DNA from: Sphingomonas jinjuensis
Lineage (GTDB): Bacteria > Pseudomonadota > Alphaproteobacteria > Sphingomonadales > Sphingomonadaceae
Direction: 5' to 3'
DNA length: 64,000 bases
Assembly: GCF_014197105.1 (NCBI RefSeq)
Contig: NZ_JACIEV010000005.1
Location: forward strand, 124,001 to 188,000
This document shows positions 19,003 to 25,808 of the stretch, in pieces. The notes under the pieces are model-generated. The model was not told the origin of the DNA, ran no database searches, and saw only the letters and a program-made list of their open reading frames with translations. A program made the translations under genes and the position numbers. Within the stretch, counting starts at the first letter, position 1. Each line of letters starts with the position of its first letter.

Positions 19003-19289
19003 CACGCGGCCTCACGGGTCGGCTCGGCCGCGGACCTGTCGCGACGGAGCTGGGTGGATGCCGAGGCGTGGGGTGCCTCCAGGTCGGCTTGGGGTACGGG
19101 GTAGAGCGGCTGCCGGCCGCGCAGGACAGCCCAGATGCGGTGCCGCTGGCGCCAGAAGTCGCCGTAGAGGATGACGATCGAGAGCGCGGCCATCATGGCG
19201 AGGGCACCGAGCCCCAACGCGTATTGAGCGATGGCGACGGGCGACCAGTCGCCGACGTGCAAGATGCCGGTCACAGCTTGTTTCCCCAT
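19002..19289 (-). CDS. Small membrane protein
   Basis: A 95-residue product with one transmembrane segment (about 16-42, YALGLGALAMMAALSIVILY) and a basic, probably cytoplasmic tail. No family recognised. It overlaps the genes on both sides within the leftward early operon. The start is the ATG after GRGRGGTGG in the complementary reading; the longer open frame is spurious because it would run over the upstream gene. Confidence 0.65.
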   Translation of the reverse strand: MGKQAVTGILHVGDWSPVAIAQYALGLGALAMMAALSIVILYGDFWRQRHRIWAVLRGRQPLYPVPQADLEAPHASASTQLRRDRSAAEPTREAA

Positions 19290-19690
19290 TGGTCGCGGGC
19301 GCGGCGGTACGGGCGGTGAGCCCAACCATCCTCGGCGACGAGCTTCACCACTCCGCTGGGCGCGATCACCTTCACGCGATCCCCGCGGCGCCCGACAATC
19401 GGGCATTCGAATGCAAAGACGGGCGGCAGAGAGCCGAGCGGCCACCAGAGTTCATTCCACTCCGCCTGGCGCTTGACGACCAGCGTTGGCGCGGTCGGAA
19501 CGTCCCCGCCTCTCGTCATCAGCTCGCGCTGCTGCTCGAGCGTGAAGCGCTGACCGCCCTCGACGGCCACATCGCCGCGCACGGCGTCCGCGATCGTGCC
19601 GATCCAGGGCGAGCCCGCCTTCGAGGGGGTCACCTTGATGCCGAGCGGCTGGCGGCCGATGGGCGGCGTGTTCGGGTCGAGGCGGCTCAT
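19271..19690 (-). CDS. Hypothetical phage protein
   Basis: About 139 residues, soluble, with no recognised domain. Visible segments are GSPWIGTIADAVRGDVAVEG near the start and WNELWWPLGSLPPVFAFECP in the middle, then a small beta region (RVKVIAPSGVVKLVAEDGW). Its start overlaps the upstream stop by four bases, and its end overlaps the membrane-protein start by 19 bases, as expected for tightly packed early phage genes. Confidence 0.65.
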   Translation of the reverse strand: MSRLDPNTPPIGRQPLGIKVTPSKAGSPWIGTIADAVRGDVAVEGGQRFTLEQQRELMTRGGDVPTAPTLVVKRQAEWNELWWPLGSLPPVFAFECPIVGRRGDRVKVIAPSGVVKLVAEDGWAHRPYRRARDQWGNKL

Positions 19691-20139
19691 GCGCGGCACG
19701 CCTCAAGATAGGTGCGGGCGCCGGCCGCGGCGTCGACGCGCTGCTGCGCGCGGCCGTCAGCCAGTTGCATGATGCGCAGCTCGACCGCGGCTTCCTGCCG
19801 GTCGCGGGCGACCTGCTCCTGCAGCACCTCGACCGCGCGAAGCACGTCGGCGAGCGGTGCCTTCCGCCCGCGCCGCTTCCGAAGCCGGTCGGCTTCCTCG
19901 ACGATCAGCCCCAGCGCCCGGGTGGGCAGGTTCAGCTTCTCGGCACGGTTGGCCACCTCCTGCCAGAGATCCGCACGCTCGTGGATCATCTGCATGAGGC
20001 GGGGATAGTGCTTCGAGTTCGGATCGATGAGCATGCTCTCGACGTCGCGGATCCGGCGGACGGTGAACGCCAGTTCGGCGATCGCGCGCTCGAGGTCGGG
20101 ATCGACCGGCGCGGGCAGCTGCATGCGGGCGGGCTTCAT
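19687..20139 (-). CDS. Hypothetical helical phage protein
   Basis: A 150-residue, almost entirely helical protein with heptad-like patterning (LERAIAELAFTVRRIRDVE; LRAVEVLQEQVARDRQEAAV). A coiled coil is likely. A basic patch, RLRKRRGRK, lies near residue 90. It starts four bases inside the HNH-like gene. No family is recognised; a DNA- or RNA-linked early role is only a guess from the operon. Confidence 0.65.
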   Translation of the reverse strand: MKPARMQLPAPVDPDLERAIAELAFTVRRIRDVESMLIDPNSKHYPRLMQMIHERADLWQEVANRAEKLNLPTRALGLIVEEADRLRKRRGRKAPLADVLRAVEVLQEQVARDRQEAAVELRIMQLADGRAQQRVDAAAGARTYLEACRA

Positions 20140-20540
20140 GCGCGCACCGCCTGGCCGCTCTCGGCTAGCTCACGCTCCCACGCCACCCTGCCCGGCCACT
20201 GCAGCCAGTATGCCTCGGCCAGCTTGACCCCGTCATGCAGGGGTAGCGACAGCTCGAACGACCGCCAGCCCATCGCGTGCTGCTTCGTGTGGCAGTCGTC
20301 GCACAGCGGGATGCAATGCTTGTCGGCCACCTTGGTCGACGTGCCCTTCCCGCCCGCATGGTCGACGTGGGCGGCGATAATCGGATTGCGCTCGCTACCG
20401 GGGTGCGCGCAGCAGGGGCACGGCAGCTTCCGCAGCCAGCGCCTGAATTCCTCGGCGCACTTCCACGCCGGGCGCCCTGCCCTAGGCGGCTTCTTGGTCG
20501 TGAACATCGACCGAGGCAGGGATGATCGGCGGGTGAGCAC
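20136..20540 (-). CDS. HNH-like zinc protein (DUF968-type)
   Basis: A 134-residue protein with the CPCC...HVDHAGGKGTSTK...CDDCHTKQH pattern of phage DUF968/HNH nuclease-like proteins; the four cysteines should bind zinc and the histidines form the putative beta-beta-metal site. It is the first gene of the leftward early operon. I chose GTG at 20540: GGAGA lies eight bases before it, and an ATG at 20591 would fall inside the promoter. ATG at 20507 is an alternative. Confidence 0.8.
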   Translation of the reverse strand: MLTRRSSLPRSMFTTKKPPRAGRPAWKCAEEFRRWLRKLPCPCCAHPGSERNPIIAAHVDHAGGKGTSTKVADKHCIPLCDDCHTKQHAMGWRSFELSLPLHDGVKLAEAYWLQWPGRVAWERELAESGQAVRA

Positions 20541-20579
20541 CGGGGCGTCTCCAGGCGGCGGGGTGCCGCGCTGGAATAA

Positions 20580-20608
20580 TCTACACCACAATGGTGTTAC
20601 GGTGTCAA
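20580..20608 (-). promoter_or_regulatory. Leftward early promoter (PL analogue)
   Basis: On the minus strand a perfect -35 TTGACA (20608-20603) is followed after 17 bases by TGTAGA (20585-20580). The start of transcription would lie near 20573, about 33 bases before the GTG of the HNH-like gene. Both flanking operators cover the promoter elements. Confidence 0.75.
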
Positions 20609-20624
20609 CACCGTTTTGGTGTTG
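20583..20624. promoter_or_regulatory. Left operator, two repressor sites
   Basis: Two palindromes with consensus ACACC-N5-GGTGT: site 1 at 20583-20597 (arms ACACCA/TGGTGT) and site 2 at 20606-20624 (arms CAACACC/GGTGTTG). Their centres are 25 bases apart. The same motif occurs three times beside the repressor gene. Site 2 covers the -35 and site 1 the spacer and -10 of the leftward promoter. Confidence 0.85.
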
Positions 20625-21014
20625 TCAGCAGCCCCAATCGAAGTCGCGCTCAACCCTCGGCCCCACCGGCTCGGGCGGAGGTGGTGCCGCCGCTATGCTT
20701 GGGAGAAACGGCTTCTCGCCATCGAATGCGACGCGGATCCAGGCGCCGAACGAGGCCTGAGCTTGGAAGACGGCCGCGATCTCCCGCCCGTTCTTCAGCA
20801 TGCCTCCGATCCAGGGTGCGCGCTCGGCGGTCAGATAGCCCAGTTGGACGCCGCGAGCCGAGAAGACGGCGATCGCGTGCTCGTCTACCGGGTTTTTTGG
20901 CTCGGGCACGAGGTCCACCTCCTCGCCCTGCAAGCATAGCGCTAGCTCAAACCGGCGCGCAGGGCCACGCTTGTTGGGATGGTCAGCGCCCACAACCGCC
21001 AAGCTCATTTGCAT
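20625..21014 (-). CDS. HIRAN-domain protein in rex position
   Basis: A 129-residue protein that is essentially a single HIRAN domain: FELALCLQGEEVDLVPEP, NPVDEHAIAVFSARGVQLGYL at about 38-58, and WIGGMLKNG. HIRAN domains bind single-stranded 3' DNA ends or damaged DNA in helicases such as HLTF, and stand alone in some phages. It is the last gene of the repressor-led leftward unit, ending one base before the left operator, so it should be expressed in the lysogen. Confidence 0.8.
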   Translation of the reverse strand: MQMSLAVVGADHPNKRGPARRFELALCLQGEEVDLVPEPKNPVDEHAIAVFSARGVQLGYLTAERAPWIGGMLKNGREIAAVFQAQASFGAWIRVAFDGEKPFLPSIAAAPPPPEPVGPRVERDFDWGC

Positions 21015-21023
21015 GGCTGCAAG

Positions 21024-21989
21024 CTAAGCCATCTCTGAGTTCAATGGCCGAATCTGTACTCCCGACATATTATCTTTCGCCACTTCTGAATAGGGCGTTG
21101 CCATATCTAACTCGTATTCGCTTACTGATTGATGTTCTTGATCGTTCTGGGGGTCGAGATAACGCACGTTGACTATGACGGCAAACTTTGTCGCCCGATT
21201 AAACACACGATCAACAGTTTCTGCAGGAATTGGTATCCGATCAGCCGCAATTCGCTGGCCGGGCGCCACCGTAAATGCAACGCCGGACCACGTCGGCTCG
21301 GGCCACTGCCGCGTTGAGTTAGCAGGAAGTTCATCGAAGCTGACGTCCAGCTGCATGCGCTTTGCTGGTAACCTTCCGATATTGCGCACGATTGGGATGA
21401 GAACCAGCCCATCGGTTTCGACGATCGATCCATCCTCTTGCATCAACCGCATCTGCGAGGCCGATGCAATTTCCGGGGAGATCGTCGCCCATGGTCGGTT
21501 AGACAAATTGAACTGCTGCTGCCCCTGTTCGATCGTTCGTTCGGCCGCCGTTGCACTACGTGTTGCGGCTTTCGCTGCTTCTACGGTATGCTCGAGGGCG
21601 CCTGCCGCCGCCCCGCTTGCATCCTGAGCAGCGTCGGCAGACCGTTCGGCCGCTTTGGCTGCCCTCGCAGTGTAGATCAGGGTGATGAACAGCAAAACGA
21701 AGGTCAGAAAGCCAAAAATCGCTTGCGCCCATGCCGCGCGCACGGATTGGCTTTGAGCATCGGCCTGGGCCTTGCGGTCTTCTCGGGCTGCGTCCTCGCT
21801 TGCGCGGCGGCGTGCGGCGTCATCCTGATCTTCGACAATCCGAACCGACAGAGGCGCGCGTTGGGCGCTTTGCTGCTCACGCTCTGTAGCCCCGCTTCTA
21901 TTGGGCTCTTTCTGTGGAGCTTGAGCGGCCACTGACGCGGTCAACGCCAAGAACAGCACAGCAACCATCATCCTCATGAGCAACTTCAC
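21024..21989 (-). CDS. Exported membrane-anchored coiled-coil protein in rex position
   Basis: A 321-residue protein not assigned to a named family. The order is a signal peptide or first membrane helix (about 1-23), a charged linker, a transmembrane helix (about 86-107, AIFGFLTFVLLFITLIYTA), an alanine-rich coiled coil (about 108-160), then a beta-rich domain opening NRPWATISPE. This layout is seen in many uncharacterised bacterial proteins. It lies between CI-like repressor and left operator, where lambda has rexB/rexA. The DNA is noticeably less GC-rich than the flanks. Confidence 0.75.
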   Translation of the reverse strand: MKLLMRMMVAVLFLALTASVAAQAPQKEPNRSGATEREQQSAQRAPLSVRIVEDQDDAARRRASEDAAREDRKAQADAQSQSVRAAWAQAIFGFLTFVLLFITLIYTARAAKAAERSADAAQDASGAAAGALEHTVEAAKAATRSATAAERTIEQGQQQFNLSNRPWATISPEIASASQMRLMQEDGSIVETDGLVLIPIVRNIGRLPAKRMQLDVSFDELPANSTRQWPEPTWSGVAFTVAPGQRIAADRIPIPAETVDRVFNRATKFAVIVNVRYLDPQNDQEHQSVSEYELDMATPYSEVAKDNMSGVQIRPLNSEMA

Positions 21990-22264
21990 CTATCTTGCGG
22001 CTTAACAAACATCTCGCCGAACCACTCCACCAGCATACCGCTCAGCAGAAGCGAATCGCGCGGTTTTGAGGCATAATCGCCACTATAGAGCGTGATGCGT
22101 AGGAGCATAGTTTTGCAACCACGGCATCGGTATGTCGTCCGTTCAAAAGTCTGCTCGACCAAGGCAAAAGCAGCGTTTGACTGTCGCGCGCAGGATGGGC
22201 ACCGAAGCACGACACTAAAGTCGGATAGTCCATTGCCCAGTGTGGTGCCGATGCGAGGCATCAT
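21986..22264 (-). CDS. Zinc-ribbon protein in rex position
   Basis: A 92-residue protein with two CxxC pairs (CPSC near 22 and CRGC near 48) separated by 22 residues, a typical zinc ribbon. The remainder is short and hydrophobic-aromatic (MLVEWFGEMF). Its stop overlaps the membrane protein start by four bases, so the two are coupled. No family recognised. Position downstream of the repressor predicts expression in the lysogen. Confidence 0.7.
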   Translation of the reverse strand: MMPRIGTTLGNGLSDFSVVLRCPSCARQSNAAFALVEQTFERTTYRCRGCKTMLLRITLYSGDYASKPRDSLLLSGMLVEWFGEMFVKPQDR

Positions 22265-22303
22265 GTCGTATTAACTAACCCTCCGGCATAGCCGTCTAGC
22301 CGT

Positions 22304-22966
22304 TCATAGATCCCGTGCGAAACGAATGACCCTCCCACCGATCAGCAGTTCGGCGCGTTCCACCTCATAATTCTCGATCGCTGGGTTATCCGAGACGACC
22401 ATCACCCGGTCCCCCGAAAGGCGGCGGAGCCGCTTGATCGCCGCCGCCCCGTTGATCGACACCGCCCAGACGCGGTCCTGCTGGTTGAGGTCGGTCTGCG
22501 TGCTGTCGATCCACACCAGGTCGTTGCTGTTGAGCGTCGGGTACATTGAATCGCCGACGCCGCGGGCGATGCGCAGGCGGTGCGGCGGCGTGCGGGTGAA
22601 CGAGCGGACATAGCCGAGGTCGAAGCGGATCGGCTCCTCCTCGATGTACTCGTCTACGGTCGCGCCCGGGCCCATCGGCAGCGAGAGGTCCAGCTGGACG
22701 ATCTCGACCGTCTCGCCCGCATCGGCGGACCGCGCGACGGGCTGATCTGGCAGAGGCTGCATCGGCGCCGGCTCTGCTGCGATGATGTCGCTGGGTGACA
22801 CACCGAGCGCAGCGGCGGCCCTGTCGATCCAATCAGTCGTCAGTCGACGTTGCGCTTTCTCCAGCCGCTCGACCTGCTGACCGCTCGTCCCCATGCGCCG
22901 GCCAAGCTCAGGCCGTGACCAGCCGCGCTCTCCCCTGAGCCGTTCGATGTTGTTGGCGCTGGCCAT
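22304..22966 (-). CDS. CI-like prophage repressor (XRE HTH plus S24 domain)
   Basis: A 220-residue repressor. Residues 5-60 form an XRE helix-turn-helix (IERLRGERGWSRPELGRRMG). The C-terminal S24/LexA-like domain has the serine S140 in GVGDSMYPT and the lysine K178 in GAAAIKRL, the autoproteolysis dyad. A candidate Ala83-Gly84 scissile bond lies in the linker, so RecA-stimulated self-cleavage after DNA damage is likely. The ATG is next to the right operator, which it should bind. Longer open frames upstream run through the operator and are rejected. Confidence 0.93.
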   Translation of the reverse strand: MASANNIERLRGERGWSRPELGRRMGTSGQQVERLEKAQRRLTTDWIDRAAAALGVSPSDIIAAEPAPMQPLPDQPVARSADAGETVEIVQLDLSLPMGPGATVDEYIEEEPIRFDLGYVRSFTRTPPHRLRIARGVGDSMYPTLNSNDLVWIDSTQTDLNQQDRVWAVSINGAAAIKRLRRLSGDRVMVVSDNPAIENYEVERAELLIGGRVIRFARDL

Positions 22967-22976
22967 GCCGCTTCTT

Positions 22977-23052
22977 GCACCAGAATGGTGCGCCAGCCCC
23001 ATACTCCATTTTGGTGTTGACGAATGGCCCCGAATAACACCATAGTGGTGTT
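22977..23052. promoter_or_regulatory. Right operator, three repressor sites
   Basis: Three palindromes of the ACACC-N5-GGTGT type: GCACC/GGTGC at 22977-22991, ACTCC/GGTGT at 23003-23017 (one mismatch), and AACACC/GGTGTT at 23036-23052. Centres are about 26 and 34 bases apart. They fill the divergent gap between the CI-like repressor and Cro and match the two left operator sites. Confidence 0.87.
23017..23046 (+). promoter_or_regulatory. Rightward early promoter (PR analogue)
   Basis: TTGACG at 23017-23022 and CATAGT at 23041-23046 with an 18-base spacer. Operator sites overlap both hexamers. A start near 23053 would give a leader of about 16 bases to Cro. Confidence 0.65.
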
Positions 23053-23068
23053 TCGAGGAGATCATCGA

Positions 23069-23275
23069 ATGACGCTCAAGGAATGGCTTGAAGACAAGGG
23101 GATGACTGGGCCGCAGTTCGCGACCCGGATCGGCCGCTCGTCGGAAGCTGTGCGGCGGTACGTCGCCGGCGAGCGCATCCCCGATCGCGACACGATGCCG
23201 CTTGTGGTCAAGGAAACATCGGGAGCCGTCACCCCGAATGATTTCTTCGGAATCCTTGCCGAGGAGGCCGCATGA
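23069..23275 (+). CDS. Cro-like repressor
   Basis: A 68-residue helix-turn-helix protein: MTLKEWLEDKG, then MTGPQFATRIGRSSEAVRRYVAG as the DNA-binding core. It is the first gene of the rightward early transcript and is divergent from the CI-like repressor, the position of Cro. GAGGAG precedes the ATG by eight bases. It should compete for the same ACACC-N5-GGTGT sites. Confidence 0.88.
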   Translation: MTLKEWLEDKGMTGPQFATRIGRSSEAVRRYVAGERIPDRDTMPLVVKETSGAVTPNDFFGILAEEAA

Positions 23276-23490
23276 GCACCTGTCGCTGTGGCGCATGGGT
23301 TGGTCATCCCGAGGCCCGCACCTGCACCGTTCCTGACTGCGAACTTCGGAGCACCCTCTCCGCTCCCGAAGCCGGCGTGATTTGCGACCCCCGTTGCACG
23401 CCGGAACCTCGTGCTGCCGGCTGTTCCTCCCTTACGGCCGGCAGCACGCATCACGATCACAGCGCGCCAGCGCGGGCGGTGGCGGCATGA
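23272..23490 (+). CDS. Cysteine-rich small protein
   Basis: A 72-residue product with six cysteines arranged as CRC, CTVPDC and CDPRC, a possible zinc-binding fold. It starts with an ATGA overlap with cro. The C-terminal third spans a 12-base inverted repeat and is of doubtful coding character (RAAGCSSLTAGSTHHDHS). No family recognised. Confidence 0.55.
   Translation: MSTCRCGAWVGHPEARTCTVPDCELRSTLSAPEAGVICDPRCTPEPRAAGCSSLTAGSTHHDHSAPARAVAA
23410..23448. repeat. Perfect 12-base inverted repeat
   Basis: Arms at 23410-23421 and 23437-23448 with a 15-base loop, no T-tract. It lies shortly after cro on the rightward early transcript, within the cysteine-rich small gene. It could be a factor-dependent stop or an antitermination element. 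Confidence 0.7.
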
Positions 23491-24008
23491 GGCCCCTCGC
23501 CTACGCCACGCCCGAGCAGCTCATCGCGTGGGCTGCCGCAATGATGGAGCGGGCGCCCGACTTCGTGATCGGACCCGCTGACGCGCCGTACCTGCGCCGC
23601 TGGTGGGTCATTCCGCGCAACGAGGCGTGCAACGTTTACCTGCACGAGATCCTGCGCAGCGACGACGATCGCGCGCTGCACGATCACCCTTGGGCGAACA
23701 CCTCGATGCTGCTGGATGGCCGCTATGTCGAGCATACGCCCGATGGCTCGTTTATGCGCGGCGCCGGATGGGTCGGCAGCCGCGAGGCGACGGCCGCTCA
23801 TCGGCTCGAAATCCTGCCGGGCGAGCGCGCGCTGTCGCTTTTCATCACCGGCCCGAAGGTCCGCGAGTGGGGGTTCATCTGCCCCCAGGGCTGGACCCAT
23901 TGGCGCGATTTCACCGGCGGCGAGCATGGCGAATTGGTCGGTCGCGGCTGCGGCGAGCATGACGCCCTGCTGCCGTTCACGTCCGCTGTCGAGGCGCAGC
24001 TGGCATGA
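23487..24008 (+). CDS. Cupin-like phage protein
   Basis: A 173-residue protein with a cupin-type segment: LHDHPWANTSMLLDGRYVE near the middle gives the paired histidines of a metal site, followed by RLEILPGERALSLFITGP. N-terminal residues are helical (PEQLIAWAAAMMERAPDF). Similar proteins occur in tailed phages without known function. I chose the ATG giving MRPLAYATP; its start overlaps the previous stop by four bases. Confidence 0.7.
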   Translation: MRPLAYATPEQLIAWAAAMMERAPDFVIGPADAPYLRRWWVIPRNEACNVYLHEILRSDDDRALHDHPWANTSMLLDGRYVEHTPDGSFMRGAGWVGSREATAAHRLEILPGERALSLFITGPKVREWGFICPQGWTHWRDFTGGEHGELVGRGCGEHDALLPFTSAVEAQLA

Positions 24009-24283
24009 GCGCGCGGGCGATCGCTGCCGTGGGCGCAGCCTGCACCGTCGCCGTTGGCGCCCCCTATGCGGTGACCAGCGCGGCTGCGGCGCTCGGCCGC
24101 CACGACGTCAACGGCATGCCGTTCCACCAGGTCACGGGCGACCGCGATGCGGAGCGCCTTGGGCGCGGTGAGGAGCGAGCTGCTGTCCATGTCGTCGGCA
24201 ATACGCGCGACGGCGCCCCTCTGACTTCGGGAAACGCCAGCCGCGTTTCCCACGCATTCGAACGGATCGAGAACCATGGTTGA
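24005..24283 (+). CDS. Hypothetical protein
   Basis: A 92-residue product with a hydrophobic alanine-rich N-terminal third (about 5-30) that may be a membrane segment or signal, then a polar region with no recognised motif. It overlaps the upstream stop (ATGA) and the downstream start by eight bases, so it is embedded in the rightward early operon. Confidence 0.5.
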   Translation: MSARAIAAVGAACTVAVGAPYAVTSAAAALGRHDVNGMPFHQVTGDRDAERLGRGEERAAVHVVGNTRDGAPLTSGNASRVSHAFERIENHG

Positions 24284-24776
24284 GGGGAAGCTCCCCGCCG
24301 ACGAGCAGCGCCTGGCCGCTGCGACGAAGCGCGCGGTGCAGGCCGCGGGCGGCCTTAAGGTCTGCGAGGACGAGACGAAGGTCTCCGATAGCCAGATCTC
24401 GCGCTGCTGCTCCCCGAACCATCGCGACAGCATCTCGGTGCGCGACGCCGTCCGCATCGATGCGATCGGCGCCGGCGAGGCGGGCCACCCCCACATCATC
24501 AACGCGATGGCGGGGCTGCTTGGTGGCGTTTTCATCATGCTGCCGGAGCCGGTCACCGACGATCGCTGCCTGCAGATGAGCGTGATCGATCTCAGCTGCG
24601 AGCTGGGCGACGTGTCGCGCGCCATTTCGGAGGCCCTGAGCGGCACCAGCGACGCTGGCACTGAGGTGTCGCCCCGCGAGGCGCAGGCCGCTCTCGACCA
24701 CCTCGCCGACCTCGACCGGGCGTCGGCCAAGCTACGCCACCAACTGCAACGGCTCGCCGACGGCAAGTCCGACTGA
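24276..24776 (+). CDS. CII-type phage regulatory protein (tentative)
   Basis: A 166-residue protein with an N-terminal helix-turn-helix-like region: RAVQAAGGLKVCEDETKV, SDSQISRCCSPNHRDSISVRDAV, which fits the phage regulatory CII family (recognition helix around ISRC). The C-terminal half is helical (LDHLADLDRASAKLRHQL). Its position two genes after cro and the HTH support a CII-like or early regulator role; a cII-type promoter was not identified. Confidence 0.55.
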   Translation: MVEGKLPADEQRLAAATKRAVQAAGGLKVCEDETKVSDSQISRCCSPNHRDSISVRDAVRIDAIGAGEAGHPHIINAMAGLLGGVFIMLPEPVTDDRCLQMSVIDLSCELGDVSRAISEALSGTSDAGTEVSPREAQAALDHLADLDRASAKLRHQLQRLADGKSD

Positions 24777-24815
24777 GGATCAACCGCGGGTCGCCACCCG
24801 CCAGGAGTACGACCG

Positions 24816-24971
24816 ATGACCGCCACCATGGCGCAGAAGCACCCCGCTTCTGCGAGTGAGAAACTGCGGCTTGAGCCGACCGCGCTGCCGACGGAGCTGT
24901 TCCGCCTCGGCGCGGTGACGATCGGCTGGCACCCGGTTGCCTGGGCGCCGAGCGTGGGCGTCGCGCGATGA
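24816..24971 (+). CDS. Small hypothetical protein
   Basis: A 51-residue frame with AGGAG ten bases before the ATG, ending in an ATGA overlap with the adenine methyltransferase start. The product is polar at first, then has a hydrophobic strand (LGAVTIGWHPVAWAP). An AGAAGC/GCTTCT hairpin lies in its first third. The ribosome site and the overlap support a real gene; no function known. Confidence 0.5.
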   Translation: MTATMAQKHPASASEKLRLEPTALPTELFRLGAVTIGWHPVAWAPSVGVAR

Positions 24972-25609
24972 GCCAGAACCGTTCGACGGCGGTCATGCAG
25001 CGCCGCGTGCAGCCGCTGCGCTCGCTCGACGATTTCCCAACCCCGCCGTGGGCCACCAGGGCTCTGTGCGAATGGCTGACCGGCGATGGCTATGCCTTGG
25101 GAGAGCAGTCGTGCCGCGAGCCGGCAGCGAATCGCGGGTACATGGTTCGAGCGCTCGCCGAATATTTCGATAACGTCGATGCCAGCGATATCGCTGATTA
25201 CGGCATGGGCTGGCGGCAAGAGGACTACCTCTTTCCCTTCGAGCTCTCTGTCGTCGATTGGACGATCACCAACCCGCCCTTCACCCTCGCTGACCGGTTC
25301 ATCGAGCGGGCGCTCGCCACTAGCCGCGTCGGCTGTGCTGTGATCCTCCGGGCTGCGTTCCTTGAGGGCATAGGCCGATACGAGTCGCTGTTCTCGTCGA
25401 ATCCCCCAGCCGCGGTGCTGCAGTTCGCTGAGCGAGTGCCGATGGTCGCAGGCAAGGTGGACCCATCCGCCTCGAGCGCCACAGCTTATGCTTGGCTGGT
25501 CTGGGTCCACGGATCCCAGGACACGCGGCTGTGCTGGATACCGCCCTGCCGCAAGCGGCTCGAGCGCACGGAAGATTACGCCTCGCTCGCGGAGGCTGCC
25601 CATGGCTGA
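24968..25609 (+). CDS. N6-adenine DNA methyltransferase-like protein
   Basis: A 213-residue protein with the hallmark of adenine methyltransferases: TNPPF near residue 100 (motif IV, catalytic) and an AdoMet-binding segment CREPAANRGYMVRAL near 49. The DFPTPPWATRALCEWL N-terminus is typical of small phage N6-adenine methylases. It may protect phage DNA from host restriction or act in regulation. No restriction partner is next to it. Confidence 0.82.
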   Translation: MSQNRSTAVMQRRVQPLRSLDDFPTPPWATRALCEWLTGDGYALGEQSCREPAANRGYMVRALAEYFDNVDASDIADYGMGWRQEDYLFPFELSVVDWTITNPPFTLADRFIERALATSRVGCAVILRAAFLEGIGRYESLFSSNPPAAVLQFAERVPMVAGKVDPSASSATAYAWLVWVHGSQDTRLCWIPPCRKRLERTEDYASLAEAAHG

Positions 25610-25808
25610 CCAGTTCGACATCGCCGCGGATTTCGCGGAGGCTCACACCGACCGGCATGTCGCCGCGGCCCGGCGCGCGAGCGCTGCGATCCCGCGCGGC
25701 CAGCCTGGCGAGTGCGAAGGGTGCGTCGAGGACAGCCCGCGCCTCGTCGAGGTGGCTGGGCTGCTGCTCTGCGCGCGGTGCCGCGACAAGCGGGAGCGCC
25801 GGCGGTGA
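25602..25808 (+). CDS. TraR/DksA-type zinc finger protein
   Basis: A 68-residue protein whose C-terminal half has the CEGC...CARC zinc finger of the TraR/DksA family, preceded by a short helical region. Short TraR-like proteins bind RNA polymerase through the secondary channel, mimicking DksA with ppGpp. It overlaps the methyltransferase by eight bases and the following gene (GTGA). Role in phage transcription is inference. Confidence 0.75.
   Translation: MADQFDIAADFAEAHTDRHVAAARRASAAIPRGQPGECEGCVEDSPRLVEVAGLLLCARCRDKRERRR

Noticed and set aside
20541..20591. ATG at 20591 as start of the HNH-like gene
   Set aside because: It would lie upstream of the predicted transcription start and inside the operator.
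22966..23296. Upstream extension of the repressor
   Set aside because: The extra 110 codons would run through the three operators, the promoter and cro.
24840..24858. AGAAGC/GCTTCT hairpin as terminator
   Set aside because: It is inside a frame with a good ribosome site and has no T-tract.
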